From: Stratiolaelaps scimitus
Lineage: Eukaryota; Arthropoda; Arachnida; Mesostigmata; Laelapidae
Direction of reading: 5' to 3'
Assembly: GCA_019614645.1 (NCBI GenBank)
Contig: JABWDB010000001.1
Span: forward strand, 7,934,001-7,998,000
DNA: 64,000 nt
Shown: positions 46,362 to 59,412 of the stretch, piece after piece
Layout of the letters: every line of letters starts with the position of its first letter
Position numbering within the stretch: position 1 is the first letter of the stretch
Translations under genes and position numbers: made by a program
Notes under the pieces: model-generated
Database searches by the model: none
What the model saw: only the letters and a program-made list of their open reading frames with translations
Told to the model about the DNA's origin: nothing

Positions 46362-47999
46362 AACGCAGAGACTCGTTCTACTGTGCTCGCTTTGGGTTTG
46401 ACTTAAGACTTTACCCTTCTACGGGACCTGTGGGTAGAGAACACATAGTTTCTTCTACCTAGGTAGGGTAACACTACTGTGATTCTTTTTGTCGCAGATC
46501 GCATTACACATAAACGTTTGCGTCTTGACTTCGCCAATTGCTGAATAGTGACCTGAGATTTGAGTTAGCGAGTCTAAGGGTAGGACACAAATGGGTATCG
46601 AGTGACACACCTTATCAATGTCGACGCTTGAAAGGCGCCACCTCATTTTCGTCCAGCTGCCGAGACATTCAGGCGCTTCAGGTGTTTCTTCATTTCATTC
46701 TGACATTTTCGTGGAACAGAGTAATGCGGCGAGGATGGATGGATATTGGCTGAAGACCTACGCCGGAATTGGTACTTCATGGTTTCACTTTGAAGAGGAT
46801 GGTAGAAGTGTTGAATTTGCTCTCATTACACTGGTGGATCCTGTGCACTAACTTCTGTCTTGAACGCTTCCTCCTAGGAATGGACCACAAAACTGGGACG
46901 GTTGTGTTGGCCTACCTAATCGATCGACTGGCTCGCAACTTTCCAAACCACTTCTTCATAATGCTGAATCTCACTACTCGATCAAATATATCACTGTGTG
47001 TGCGCATAAATATGTATGTATATATAGGTGTATATATATATGGCGTTTGTATGTATCACAGACAACGAATATCATAGGTCTCACCAGCAGTAATGCGATA
47101 GAGATGAACTGACTAGAATGAATCCATAACAGGTGACGGGAATTTGGTTCGTCGTTCAATATCATCGGGTGAAAGATGCATTCAGCTATTGTGCTGCTTG
47201 ATCAAATCCGACCCTTGATGAGCTGACTCAATGAATGTCACGCTTAATGTCGGCCCTTTTCAAAATACCAGCTGTGACCACCGACGCGTCAACTACCCAC
47301 TGCCGTTAATTCTCGGATGGATGGACGGATGTTTCCTGTTGGACATGTGACGTCACAAAGTTGTTGACTTCCACTGTTCGCGACTGTCCTAAGCTCTGTG
47401 AATGAACAAGCGACGACAAGCCACAAACACAACTCAACAACCGCAATCACCATGCCATGGAGAGGAAACTGGAGACGGCCGTCAAGCTGAGCCACCATCT
47501 TCCACCCAACCATCGAAGTACGCGGATCTCAGCAGATTGGTTTCGCCAGGGTCATTCGCTGCTTTTTTAGTATATCGGCTCGCCTTGCCATTCGACATGA
47601 TCTCAATAGAGTCAACCTACAACAGACGAACTGAAACGTTGTGCTACCTAAGGGGGGGCCGTAGGATATTATCACTTTCGTTTTATATATAACACATTAA
47701 CCAAGTATTGAAATGAGCTAAATGGAATAATTCAATAATGATTAATATAGCGCATCTCGTAATGAGGATACCGTACACGATTACAAAACGAAACAAGACT
47801 TGAGATTTCACATCACCAGTAACCACCACTCAATTGCTCGCCTGCCCTTAACGGTCCCTAACGACGTTGGCCACGACACGATGAATTTGTGTGCAAGCTG
47901 TCCTCGACGTCCCGTAATGACTACCAGTTGTCCTAACAGACCCATCGTCGGTAGAAGCCTCCTCGCCGCCTGTTTACGCCGTGGCTATCGCTAGACGGA
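46362..47999. other. No gene recognised
   Basis: Unique sequence with a short (TA)n tract at about 47018-47042. Open frames are 102 codons or shorter, overlap on both strands and match nothing known. Confidence 0.4.
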
Positions 48000-49450
48000 A
48001 CGCCGGCCACGAACGACACCGAGAACCATGGCTGCGGTGGTGGTGGTTGTGCTGCTGTTGCTGGCGCTGCCTTTTATCGCCATTGGATGTTTTCGTCCTC
48101 CGAATTGCGCAGTAAGTAAGGTGTTGATTGGCTGACACAGACGAACAGTAAATAACAACGCACGGAACACAGAAACAAAGCGTCGACTCGCATCGCACTG
48201 GGACTCGTTCGCTCCATCGCAACCTTCGATGGCTCCGCATCCATTTCAGCTGAGACTAGATGGCGGCTGCCTGACTGACCGACCGACTGACCGAGTGCGA
48301 AACTGCGCACATGACCTGGACCCACGTTGTTCGTTTGCGGACGTCGCAGAACAATGACACACCCAAACTTCGACGCTGATCCCGATGACAACGAAGTGGG
48401 AAGAAAATGAAAAAGAAGACGAAGTCGAACAAAACAACTCCGTCGACGTCGCTGTCGTCGGCAGATAACAGACGGGAAGGAGGGTTCGCATCGTCACAAG
48501 GTCCGATGATCAACGAACAAGCAGGTCATCAGAACGTAGTCGCGAAATCCGCTGGAAGCAGATTCTTCCACTAGGAACGATCCACGGATCCAGTCAGCAG
48601 CAGCAAGCGCCGCTCGAGTAGCGGGCAAATTGAATGAACGAGTTAAAGCAGCTGACTGTGTGATATAGAGGAGACAAAAATGAAGAGGCGCATTCGCACA
48701 TATTAACACACACAGATGTTGTTGCTGGAACAGCTAGTGCTGGCTGACGCTGTACAACTCGTGCGCGCCTCGATGACGGTGAGGCTGAGCTAACAGGAGC
48801 GGTGGCAGCGGGACCAGTCGTTGAATCGTCGTAGACGAATTGCTGATAACGGGCTAACCACGACGCCTTGGCATGTTCGATCCGCTTCACTGGTCAAACC
48901 ACATGACGTGCGTAGCTATAGCCGTAGGCAGGTTATCGTCGTCGGCCTCCGTAGAACGACCCCGGCGACGGCAGCACCAATGGGGTCGTCGGATCCGGGA
49001 AGGATCTTCTTTTCGAAACGCCGCGTGGGATGAACGGCTGTGTCGTAGGAGCTCTTGGCTTCGCTGGTGTGCGGCACACCACATAGTGAAGGTCATCTAA
49101 TAATCGCCACACCACCTACTCACTCGCTTGCCCACATATTCGGCACACGGTAGCGGCAGCGGAGGCGGCCAAGGCGACATCAAGAAGGCGCTTATAGGCA
49201 GACACCATCGGCATAAGTTGATAGACAACGGCGAAAACAGACAAAAACCAGAAGAAACAAGAAACGCAGACCTGTGGGGGCAACAGCGACGGTCGAGTTG
49301 GCCGAAGCCACACGCGGTTACGGTGAACACAGAAAACGGACGGCCAACTTTCCAGGCAGCGTCCAAGAAACAACACTCATTTCCAATTCAAGCAGAAATA
49401 GCTACTTCGTTCTACACTTATCTACATTTTACTAGCCAACAGTAGTAGTA
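48000..49450. other. GC-richer island with many overlapping open frames
   Basis: GGT/CTG-type trinucleotide-rich sequence lies at 48027-48069. Open frames of 60-105 codons occur on both strands throughout. The most protein-like is plus 49128-49445: SAHGSGSGGGQGDIKKALIG, then a basic and Gln/Asn-rich stretch. It is open only from TAA near 49102 and shows no known domain. This could be an exon cluster or leader region, but splice junctions could not be assigned. Confidence 0.25.
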
Positions 49451-49721
49451 ATACTAATTATATTAGATATACATATATATATATATAGGGTATGGGTGTG
49501 TTATGTAGGTCATAACTTAGATTTGTATTCTTTATGCATATGTGTTCGTCTGATGACTAGAGTATTGTCGTCATGTATTATCGAAAAATACCGTCTCGTG
49601 CGACACGTGTCTATTTGCACTCATCGTCGATGACATCGGCATCATGACCACCATCGTCTGAACAAATACGTCCAGCCCTGTCCGGGCAAAGGAAAGATTG
49701 GACTTACCAAGACCAATGACG

Positions 49722-50495
49722 TCACGTCTTACTCAGATGGGTTGGGATGTTGAATGGGGGGGGGGGAGATGAATATGGGTTGTCGGGGCAAAGCCCTATT
49801 TTCACGTGTCGAATTGATACAGCCTGGCCTGTCCTGACTTGCCCTGCTCGTTCACACGTCGGTAAGCCTACCCGAACATTTCGGCCTTCTCGGAAGGGCT
49901 CCGTCTGCCTGCTGACGACACGACTGACGTCATCTCGCTTGCTTGACTCTGTGTATGTGTGTGCGTCTGGATGGATGGGTGTCTTGTTGATGCAATAGAA
50001 GCACAGTGGCTGGGGCGAGTAACATTGGTGGTGATGTTGGTGGCTGTACATACGCCGGTGAAACGCTAATGGCGGATGCCTCGCGAGGCTTAGCGGCTGC
50101 TTGCAATGTTGACTGCCTGCTGAAGGACCTTCTACGCAGTGGCGAATACTGGCCATAGGATGCGAATCGAGTTGACCGAATTGGTTGAACATTGGAGATC
50201 TCGGAGGGACTTCGGGAGAGATTCCACTGGTGGTGATACCGCCGCTGAGAGCCACTCGACTGGCTGATAATGCCCGTACGGAATCATGGGACAAGCATGA
50301 AGGCAAACAAAGAAAATACACGAGTACGCAGAACTGCATACAACCTACATGTCTAGCTATATATCGGTGTATAAAACTTGTTATGGGAGAAGTCAAAGCC
50401 TCATCCATACATACACAATATATAGATGCGTCTATTGCACAATAGGCAGAACTGCCGATGAAATATTGCCCGTTACTATATAAGCATAACTGCAA
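49722..50495 (-). CDS. Unidentified 258-codon open frame, possible exon
   Basis: This is the longest uninterrupted frame in the window. The first codon assigned is TTG, so the true start is unknown. The middle (SGISPEVPPRSPMFNQFGQL, followed by His/Pro/Ser-rich residues) looks like disordered protein sequence, and the end is Pro/Ser-rich (SSPPPPF). No domain is recognised. A minus-strand acceptor-like CAG ending at 50264 and a donor-like GTATGT starting at 50053 could define a 210-base exon (50054-50263). A second frame across the same bases (FASYGQYSPLRRRSFSRQ and onward) is equally protein-like, so the frame is ambiguous. A long run of G residues lies near its 3' end. Confidence 0.25.
   Translation of the reverse strand: MQLCLYSNGQYFIGSSAYCAIDASIYCVCMDEALTSPITSFIHRYIARHVGCMQFCVLVYFLCLPSCLSHDSVRALSASRVALSGGITTSGISPEVPPRSPMFNQFGQLDSHPMASIRHCVEGPSAGSQHCKQPLSLARHPPLAFHRRMYSHQHHHQCYSPQPLCFYCINKTPIHPDAHTYTESSKRDDVSRVVSRQTEPFREGRNVRVGLPTCERAGQVRTGQAVSIRHVKIGLCPDNPYSSPPPPFNIPTHLSKT
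49756..49766 (+). repeat. G11 homopolymer
   Basis: Eleven consecutive G residues, unusual in this AT-leaning window. It may be length-variable between individuals or prone to sequencing error. Confidence 0.9.
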
Positions 50496-52340
50496 TATGG
50501 GGTGTAGAAATCAGTCACTATGTGATACCAATTACACTGCGTTTCGATACGTTTTGCTCACAACTTGGAGAATTACTAGGGCGGTTCTGTGTCCATCCAA
50601 TCCTCGAGTGCTGTGCCTGCGTAGCGTAGCGTATGTGCAACCGGACGGCTGATTTCAGACGAGCTGGACTGACGAAACATCGTTGTCTTCTATTCGATGA
50701 AACATTTCGGGATTCGTTGTCGGACGACCATCGCCTCTTGTAACTAACTAGAAATACCTGTACCGTCGATGAAAAGCTGCTAAACGAGTGGACAGATTCA
50801 CACAAACATCTTGAGATCCTTGGGCACTGGAATCTCATTCAATCAACCCACAAAACACGCTCACCACCAACAACAACTTCATGCCTCTCGGTCAACAGCC
50901 AAGCAAGCAATGGCGGCCTGGACCAGCCGTTCTCCCTATATGAGCGACTGCCACGCCACCTTCTCTCCATCAACTACGCAGTAGACCTGTTCGTGGTGTG
51001 ACTGCGGAGGAATCCAAGATGGCGGCGGTCGGAACGACATCGAAACCACTCGAACGGTGTCGAACATGCTCGGGCACCGTCTTAACGGGAGAGGGGAACA
51101 ACACTTAGTCAGTTCGCCTGTGCCGACACGATCGGACAAACAAGAGAAAATAAAACGAAATTATATCGTAAATATACCACCACACCAGGTAGCAGAGTTT
51201 GTGAAATATGTACCGAATGGCTAAATCGACATCCGTGCTTTTAGGAGACGATGTCAAGCTATCGAAAAAAAAACGAGAAAAAAGTTTTTCTATGGCGGAT
51301 AGAAGGAGTGACGTCATTAGTTTAGGACTAAAATGAACGGGGACTATCCGTGGGGGGGAGCTGCTCTCATAGTAGTAGGATGTGACGTCACTGTCCATAG
51401 AATAGAGGGACTCGAGTAATGGCTTCTCTCGAAATAGGACATACGAGGCTATGACGCACTTGTGGATAAGTAAGAGCACGTTCTAGAGTATGTCCATAGT
51501 TTCAGGAGGGTTTAAGTTGTCACCATATGGTGGTTAAGGTGTTCGACAGAAGTGTACGAAGATTTTTTTTCGACATTAGGCCAAATTCTAGGCAGTATGG
51601 AAATTAGCCAAAAGTGTGCTCATCTCTATAATAGAGTCTAAGACTCTGAAATAAGAATTTGTTAAATGACCGGAGGCGATAGATAGCTACCACACTTTGG
51701 ATAGCCTCATCAGTGAATAGACGAATTATGGATGGCGAATGTCGGTGTTCTAAAGACGAGTTTGCTGGGCAACATATTACTATTTTTAAAAATTTACAAG
51801 AATGTCTATCTGATTAAAAGTCAGTAGAGTTAGGTAGATCTAAACACAGATCAGGAGTCATTCGAAAACTCACCAAGCAGTTGAGCGGAGAGCTGTTCAC
51901 TCGATTTCAGTAAGCACTACAATGGTGGTTCGTCCAGCTATGCTACTCGATGAAACTGGCTAGTGTATTGCAACCGGTGAGGGCCCATGATCAGTGGCGT
52001 CTTGCCCATCGGGCCGCCAATACGCGCTGTGACCGTCCCGGCTACAGCTCGATCCATACACTTGCGTCATTAACACGGTCAGCTTTTACTACGGCAGCAT
52101 CCGCAGTGACAGGATGCCGTCAGCACTTAGACCGCAAGCGGCTAACCGCAGAGCGGCGGTGGGCAGTTCATGTAGCGTATTTCCACCACCTAGCAATAGC
52201 ACGCTGGCGTAGTCAGTCTGCATTGTTCGCCCGGAACAGTGAGGCGGGACACAGACAGACAAGATGCTGGCCCGCGCAACTAAATCCCGAACGGATTCAT
52301 CATTCGGTAGTATAATGCTGAATGACGTCCCTCACAGACC
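50496..52340. other. No gene recognised
   Basis: Unique sequence. Two frames exceed 100 codons (minus 51105-51479 and plus 51950-52315), and neither has a recognised domain. Confidence 0.4.
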
Positions 52341-53010
52341 AACTTTGCCCGTTAGCGGCTAGTTAGTTGGAGCTCCTCTCTCCACCCGCGCGAGCGATGA
52401 TGGAGAAGTCGATGATAACGACAACGAAAACGACGTTGAGGACGACCTGTAACGGAGCGCAATATCTTCTGTCTCTTTGATCGCAAGGCTTTGACGCACG
52501 CTGCACAGAACAAGGAAAGAGTGCAGCAGCCGAAGCAGATGCAGCTGCTGGTACTGTTGCTGCATGCGCTAGTCGTTCAAGTCGCAACGCGACTGAAACA
52601 GGCGGCTATTGTGGCCGAAGCAGGGGCGACACCTTCATCCATCCAGAGAATGGGCTATATTTCCTCCTCTATTCGACGTCATTGCCAGCCGTCCCGTCTC
52701 GTCTCCTCTCACTCTCCCCAATAAGACGAATCAACTGAAGTTGTCTTGTGTAGTATTATTTTGACGTGCAGCAGCGCGATTCCCCTTCTGTGGAGAATTT
52801 TCCGCGAACATTATCGTCGCAGCATCTCGACCACCACCACCACAACCACCACCGCGACCGCGGGCACCTGCTACAAGCCAGCGTCAGTCGTGCGTCGTGG
52901 TGGTACGAAGCTAACACAGTTACGCGCCGCTTTTGCCGGAGCTCGCGCTGGAACGAGCGTGGCTACAAAAAGAGTGACGTCTATTTTATTTAGGCGTTTA
53001 GCTGACTGAC
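52341..53010. other. Trinucleotide-rich, GC-rich island
   Basis: GCTG/CAG-rich sequence at 52515-52570 and a CCA/CAC-rich run at 52828-52860. A short plus frame ending at TAA near 52452 is strongly acidic (SDDGEVDDNDNENDVEDDL). Several frames overlap. The island lies just upstream of the THAP-like segment and could include its 5' exons or leader, but no joining splice sites were established. Confidence 0.25.
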
Positions 53011-53268
53011 ACCACTACCTATTTTTAAGCTGGTGGCAATTGCCGAACACAAGAGTGTGTGCGTATGTGGACCCTTCGGGAGCATTGTTGTGTGCTGACA
53101 AGAACTGATGAGGGGTGACAATAGCACGCTGTTCAGGGTGCGCGCTAACAACGATGCATGATACACTTCACTGATCGAAACGCATCTAACCAGCTGTTTG
53201 CGGAAATACAAAAATTACCAATAAGGACTGGAAGCCGCAACGGTTTCACACGTTTGCAAACCACGCAG

Positions 53269-53488
53269 GGCCACGTACGTTCCGGACAATTCAGGTGTGG
53301 TCTGCGGTGATCATTTTTCGGAACAATACAACTTAAGACCATATTTCCCGCCGTTGGAATTAATTGCAATGGTGTTCGGTGGTGAGAGAGATGGTAGTGA
53401 GTTTGCCGCGACTCGAGCGATGCTGTATGACGACGATTTGGTCGAAGAGGCCGAAGAGGCTGAAGAGTGCTTTGAGGAGATCAGGTGA
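53269..53488 (+). CDS. THAP-domain-like 3' exon (partial)
   Basis: The plus frame reads YVPDNSGVVCGDHFSEQYNL. This fits the second half of a THAP zinc-binding DNA-binding domain, W-x-P-x3-S-x-V-C-x2-H-F, which supplies the last Cys and His ligands. It is followed by an acidic helix-like tail (DDDLVEEAEEAEECFEEI). The frame is closed by TAA upstream (53222-53224), and a CAG at 53266-53268 is a possible acceptor, so the first half of the domain would lie in another exon. Translation ends at TGA 53486-53488, which also lies in a good donor context (CAG/GTGAGA). Two AATAAA signals follow within 175 bases, favouring a gene 3' end. THAP proteins include host regulators and P-element-like transposases; which applies here is unknown. 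Confidence 0.35.
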
Positions 53489-53607
53489 GAATTTAAAGCT
53501 GGACAAAATCTGCCCAAATGTGCAGGCATTAACTTGGCAACCCGCACATATTGAACCGTTTCATATATATATACATATATGTATAATACTTGCTCACTGT
53601 ATGTTTG

Positions 53608-53658
53608 AATAAAGCTTTTAGGATGTGATTCATGTGATTATACTTGCTGTAGAATAAA
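53608..53658 (+). promoter_or_regulatory. Candidate polyadenylation signals
   Basis: AATAAA occurs at 53608-53613 and again at 53653-53658, 120-165 bases after the stop codon of the THAP-like frame. This is consistent with the 3' end of a plus-strand transcript. The hexamer is common in AT-rich DNA, so weight comes only from position. Confidence 0.35.
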
Positions 53659-53659
53659 G

Positions 53660-56600
53660 GGCGCCACTTATCTCAGTGCGATATGTTTATATATTAGCAT
53701 ATGAACATTGATTCATCTATTTCTTTATTTATCTGTGTTTTTGTTTATATGTATTGTAACATATTAGCTGTATCGACGTGTTACATAGTCGCGAAGTGAT
53801 CAAATTTGACTTTATTCCACCAAAACTGCACGCTAAGCAATTCAAACAACGACGCTGTGATCCTCAGAATTCTACATAGTTCTCTGCGCATCGCTGAGCT
53901 TCCCCTTCCGTCCTCCAAAACATGATCAACGTTTGACAGCACAGAATGATGTTTGTCTCACTCGGATACACCCTCTAATAGACCAAAGTGAGTGAACGAG
54001 GATAATAGAACACCATCTGCTCACGAACGCAGCCTTAAACCCAATCGCCTTGAGAGGCGTCGAGCCACATCCTGTGTTAGGTGTCGCGACTTTGAAAATC
54101 ACACGAATCTATGAATAGGGTAAAATAAAAAATATAAAAATGGCAACACTTGTTCACTGCTGTGCTTGCTGACCATAATGGAAATGTCGCCGGCAATGAA
54201 AAGTGTAATGTCACATCATTACTACTGTTCGGAACAGCTTTAAAAATATGAGAAATGAAGAAGAGGTTACAGTGAGGTTTTAGCGACCGTCGAAGTCAAG
54301 TCACGGGGAGTTTCAAAGGACGGCGTTTGGGAGCTACCGCAAACATCGGTTTTGTAAATGTACGTTTGTATTATGGAAAGCGAAATGTTTTGCCCAGTTC
54401 TTCATTGAATGACACACAGCTTCATAAGTTGACAAACAACCGATTCTAATTGAACAGAACTAGTTTTCCTCGGCAGATACATATATCTCCTCCATCGACC
54501 CGGAATAGAATAAATCCAACTTAGAAGAGGGTTACGATGTCGAAATTTACATCTTGCCGCTAGAAAAATGAAAATACAGTTGTTTTTACTTGGCTAGTTA
54601 TGCTGAAGCTTTCATGGTGCTCTGAATATTCAGAAATAAATGGTAGTCGGCCAGTGCGAGGTTTGATGAGTTTGTTGGGCGCACCAAACTTTCCCATTGA
54701 AACTGTGTAAATATGTCCCGGATGTGGGGAGAGCGTGATCTTGCTAAAGGATAACATCCCTCCTGTGGAGAGGCTGGATTGCTTTTCGCGAGTAGAGGGT
54801 CCCCGTAATAATTTCGCCAGGTTTCAGAAACTTAGAATGGACGACGCCTTCGCCGATGCACCAAACACGTAAAAGAAGATTTTTTCCTGTTTTTTTTTCT
54901 GTTTTGGATGTGCCTGAGCATCCTGAACTCTAGGTATCCACGGAGTGAAACAATGCTAATCAGGGACAAGAAACTCCCCCACGGTAGAAATTTATGCGTC
55001 GCGTCGCTTATATAGATGCAAGGTCGATTTTAATGAAATACTTTTAGGAATACTATCTGATAATGATTTGGTAATGCAGTTAGAATAAGTGTAATCCTAA
55101 AATCCACAATTCTAAGCGTAACAGGAAGCATACATAGCGTCTTGCTTGCGGACGTACATGACCTTCACTTCTCTTTATCTCTGTTTATACGCAATATAGC
55201 GTATTGTCTTGCATTGTATTGTATGCAGTAGTGCTACCTTGTCTCATTGTCGTGTTGGATCCACTTCTCATATGACAGTCCGATTTAGGAGATCGAACGA
55301 GTAGTGGCGCTTCAGGCACCGCTGTCGACCCAAAGGCAGGACGAAGTTCTGCAGTCGCATTCACTGTGTCATGTCAGAGTTTGAATATTAACAGCATAAT
55401 TACACGAAGATGCTAATGAGAGGTGTCCATTATGTATGCGCAGAATAATATTGTTATCTAACCACAAAATTGAATCGTATTGTTGTGACTTTGTTCGGGA
55501 GATATCCAATCACAACAAGTATTTCCATCAATTCAATTAACACAAATTGACTCAAATAGATTCTGTCGAATCAAACCGCGGTGCTTTTGGCTAGTTGGCC
55601 GTGCCAAAGGCCTCCAGTTACACACAAACCTTTGCAAATGAGTTGAAAACCGGGAAAAACTTCTCCGTTGGCCGATGGTAGCATTGTGGAGTGCCACTAT
55701 ACTCTCCATTCTTTGAGCTTGCTGTCTTGGGTAGCAGAGAGAATGAACACAAGGAAATTATGTGAAGGCGTGTCCACCAAACATGTGCATACGCGTCCGC
55801 TCATATACTATAATACATAAGCTATAATAATGTGAACGTAATCTATTCATTCCCAAAAACCCGCTGCAGCAATAAAATGCCGATTAATCTCGCTATTTGT
55901 GACTAATTTGCGAGGTACGCCATTCGGCCATGTCATGTAAGTATGTAGTGAATAGCCTATAAAAAAACGTATATACCTTATGCATGGAAGTCTTCATATG
56001 TATGCATACAGGCAATAATACGCATAGTTAAGATTCGTTCATCATTAAAATGTCTGTTGCCCAAAACCAATGTTTAATCATCGCAGACGAGAACGGGGTC
56101 AATTGAAAAAGGTAATTCAAGTCAAAAACGCTGATTTTCAAACGCATATATCGTGTCCCAATTGAAAGCTAATTTCGGTTTGCAATGCTCCTATCAGTTG
56201 AAGGATAGCTTGTATCATGTGCATGTACTAGGATTTACATCCTCTGAGCGGCAGGTTTCCTCAAACCCTCATCTCCGCCCCCCCAACAAAACAAACTGTC
56301 TTCCAGGACATCGTAGGGTGCTGTCTAAAGGATTGGTCGTGCAGGCAGCAAAACCCGGCAGGGTGTGAGTGTTGAATAATCGATCTTGACCTGCGCCACT
56401 GCGATCGATCAGATTCAACCTGCCCAAGAAGTGGCAGCTGCAGGGCGTCGACAGAACAAGCACGGCAATAGGGTCATTCCTGGCATAGTCATTATCGTTA
56501 CTCATGTGTGCTCATCATGGGCGAAGAGGATCAATCTCCGGCCTCGTCAGGACCTGGCGGGCCCATGAAAAGTGAAGACGGATGAAGAAATAGCGAATGT

Positions 56601-57109
56601 GCTTTGGCTGTTGTTGCTCCATTTGCACGCTCTTCAGCCCTGCTCAATGCGAATAGGAAGCAAGCCGCTGTCTCAAGTATCGCACTGATTGCTGAATCTG
56701 TAGATGGATGGGTGCGAAAGCAAACAGGCGGGTATACAGCCATACGGCGAATGAATAACTCGAGGTCTGCTCTATTCACTTTGCGTGGCTAAGGATATGG
56801 TTTTTAGTCAGAAATTGGAATAATAACATATTTATCGCTGAAGAGGCATACAGTTCGTTTTGTTAGAGGTGTCTTAATTATAATATTAGACCTTCTGTTA
56901 GCTAGCCTGTAATTGCTGCTTTGAGAAACGTTTTCTCGAATTGTGAAGTAGTTGAAATTAAGCGCTGCTGGCTGTATTCGATTGATTTTTGAGGACGATT
57001 CGCAAACGACAAATGCAACTCTGTAGGCCTACATGGAAGAAAGCTTACGCCACTCCGCTTTTTTAACCTTTGACCTGTTATACTTTGCGCTATAGATAAT
57101 ATATATATG
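53660..57109. other. No gene recognised
   Basis: Mostly AT-rich unique sequence. A short plus frame at 56517-56585 (MGEEDQSPASSGPGGPMKSE) and a frame at 56604-56792 look protein-like, but they are in different phases and have no recognised domain or convincing splice link. Confidence 0.4.
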
Positions 57110-57145
57110 CCTGACTAATCCATATATATCCATATATATATGTGG

Positions 57146-57180
<35 letters not shown>

Positions 57181-57193
57181 CCTGACTAATCCA
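57110..57193 (+). repeat. (TA)n tract between 13-bp direct repeats
   Basis: CCTGACTAATCCA occurs at 57110-57122 and 57181-57193, flanking an imperfect TA-rich stretch. This looks like a tandem duplication that included part of the microsatellite. Confidence 0.85.
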
Positions 57194-59371
57194 CACACTT
57201 CCCTCTTGCTGACGTCATGCAATCATTGCTGTCAACTACTGGTGCTATTAAGTGTCTGTGCGTTGAAATGTGTCATTTCCTCCGTGAGCCAATTTAAAGG
57301 ACACGTAATTATATCCGTCATTATACATGTACTTGATAGGGGGTGACAAAATAGGACCTTTGAACAATGTTGTTCATACTTAATGTAATATGCCTTAACT
57401 GTATTCGTTATATGCTGTCTCCCCGAGCTCGTTGCAGCATAGTTCATTTGCAAAAATAAATATCTCGAAAAACATAACGATGAAATAATTACCTAGATAA
57501 ATCTCCACTACAAAACGGTGTAGATGCACCGGAGCCTTATCGCGGTTAGCCATCATCATCTATTAGACTGCAGCGTCGATCACTATATTCAGACATTATT
57601 CTTTGTGTGTGCACTCGATGTATGCATAAAAGAAAATTCACGGTATCCGAATAAATGTTCCATCTCTTTTTAGTTTGTCATTTTATTTCCATTACATATA
57701 ATACTAACAATTGTGAATAGATAATCGATATCGAGATGAGCTGTGTGTTCGTCTTTTCAGAAAATGAAAAAAAAACATTTTTCCCCAGCTGCACATTTCT
57801 GTGCAGCAAATCGACGTGCGTTTTCATTTGCTGTTAACGAGTTTTACATTTGTGCTCTTGGATGGCCGAGGGTCGAACGTCAATCCTTGTCCTGTTGCCA
57901 CCGGAAAGAAAAATCGTCAAACGTGTTTTCTCTGCTAGGAAATGCGACGCCTGAAAATGATTCATTGGGTCTCGGGCGGATGTTATTTATGCTGTAACTT
58001 CGCCTAATAGTTTAATAATCATTAAATTAAAAATATTTTGATTTAATAGCCATTCGAATAGTGAGAGGTGGTAGTTAACAACGACAACAAAACTCAACAA
58101 ACCTGTGGAACGCATGTGCGAGCGGATTCCTCCGCCAAACGGTGAAGCTATAATAGTACAATACAAAAATATCTCAATACATAGTGTGCCCTTCATCTGA
58201 GCTTTAGATGACGCTTATAATAGGCGCAATTGTTGCAGTAGAACATTGTACTTCGCTTGATCGTGGATTTCACACAATATTAAAATTAATATCATAAGCG
58301 TGTCATTCAAATTGAAGACCTGTGTAGACTTCAGCTACGGTGAAACATTCGACACGGATAGTTCTACACAAATACTTGCTATAGTCGCTATCGTATATAT
58401 ATTCACAATTTTATCGTAAGAAAGTTCGATGCCTATGGCAGTTCCACTGCGAGGCAAGCATAATGGCGTTTTGCATAGTACTTTGTACGTCACATTATAC
58501 AAATGTCCGGCTTACCCTACCTTTCAAGCTAAACTGCAACCAATATTTACACCACGTCTAGCAAACTACATAATGTGGCATTCGTATCTCACTCGGATCG
58601 CCTCATTTTTCCGCATTTTCAGTCATCTCAGTGAAATAATCAGTAATCTCAGTAATCAAACTAGTGTCGACGAACCGCTCAACAAGCGTGTGTCTCATAC
58701 ACAGCAATGAGATGGCCAGTTTAGCAATATATGTCAATGTACAATAAACGAAACAAGAGTTCCACCCTTTTTCTTATTCAAAACCATTATTATACTCCAG
58801 CCAGTTATCTCGTTTACAGTTTGCATTCCCAAAGCGACATTGAATGTCAGTGGTCGATCGGCTATCTACGTAGCATCCACGCAGTCATATTGAGATGGCA
58901 GCTGATGTTGGCACATAACAAGCGTTGCCATATGCGAAGTGGTTGTAGTCTTAGTCACGTACGCTCAAATGTCAGCGGAGCTCTATCACAACACTGCTGG
59001 TGTCCAATATTCAGAATCGCTAACCTGTTCTACCTCTATAGTAATCACTAGGAGGCTGCACGAACCTACAGTGTGTTAAATACGATCAATAATGGTATAA
59101 ATGTGATTCGAATATAATGAACTTGATAATGTACTTGTTTATACAGACGATATGTGATTGACTGAAATATTAATTGTGAGCAACTTTGTGGCAATGATTT
59201 ACTTCGTATATTGAATTGTCGCGCAGACATATTCCTTGAATTCGCTGACCTTCTCGCGGTGCCTGCCGCTTGCATGTGGCGATCTGAACAGGCTGTTTCG
59301 GACCGTTTATAAACCGCATTCCCGTTTGCCGAATTCGTAAACGAATGCGAAAAATCGACAGGACAGTGACA

Positions 59372-59412
<41 letters not shown>

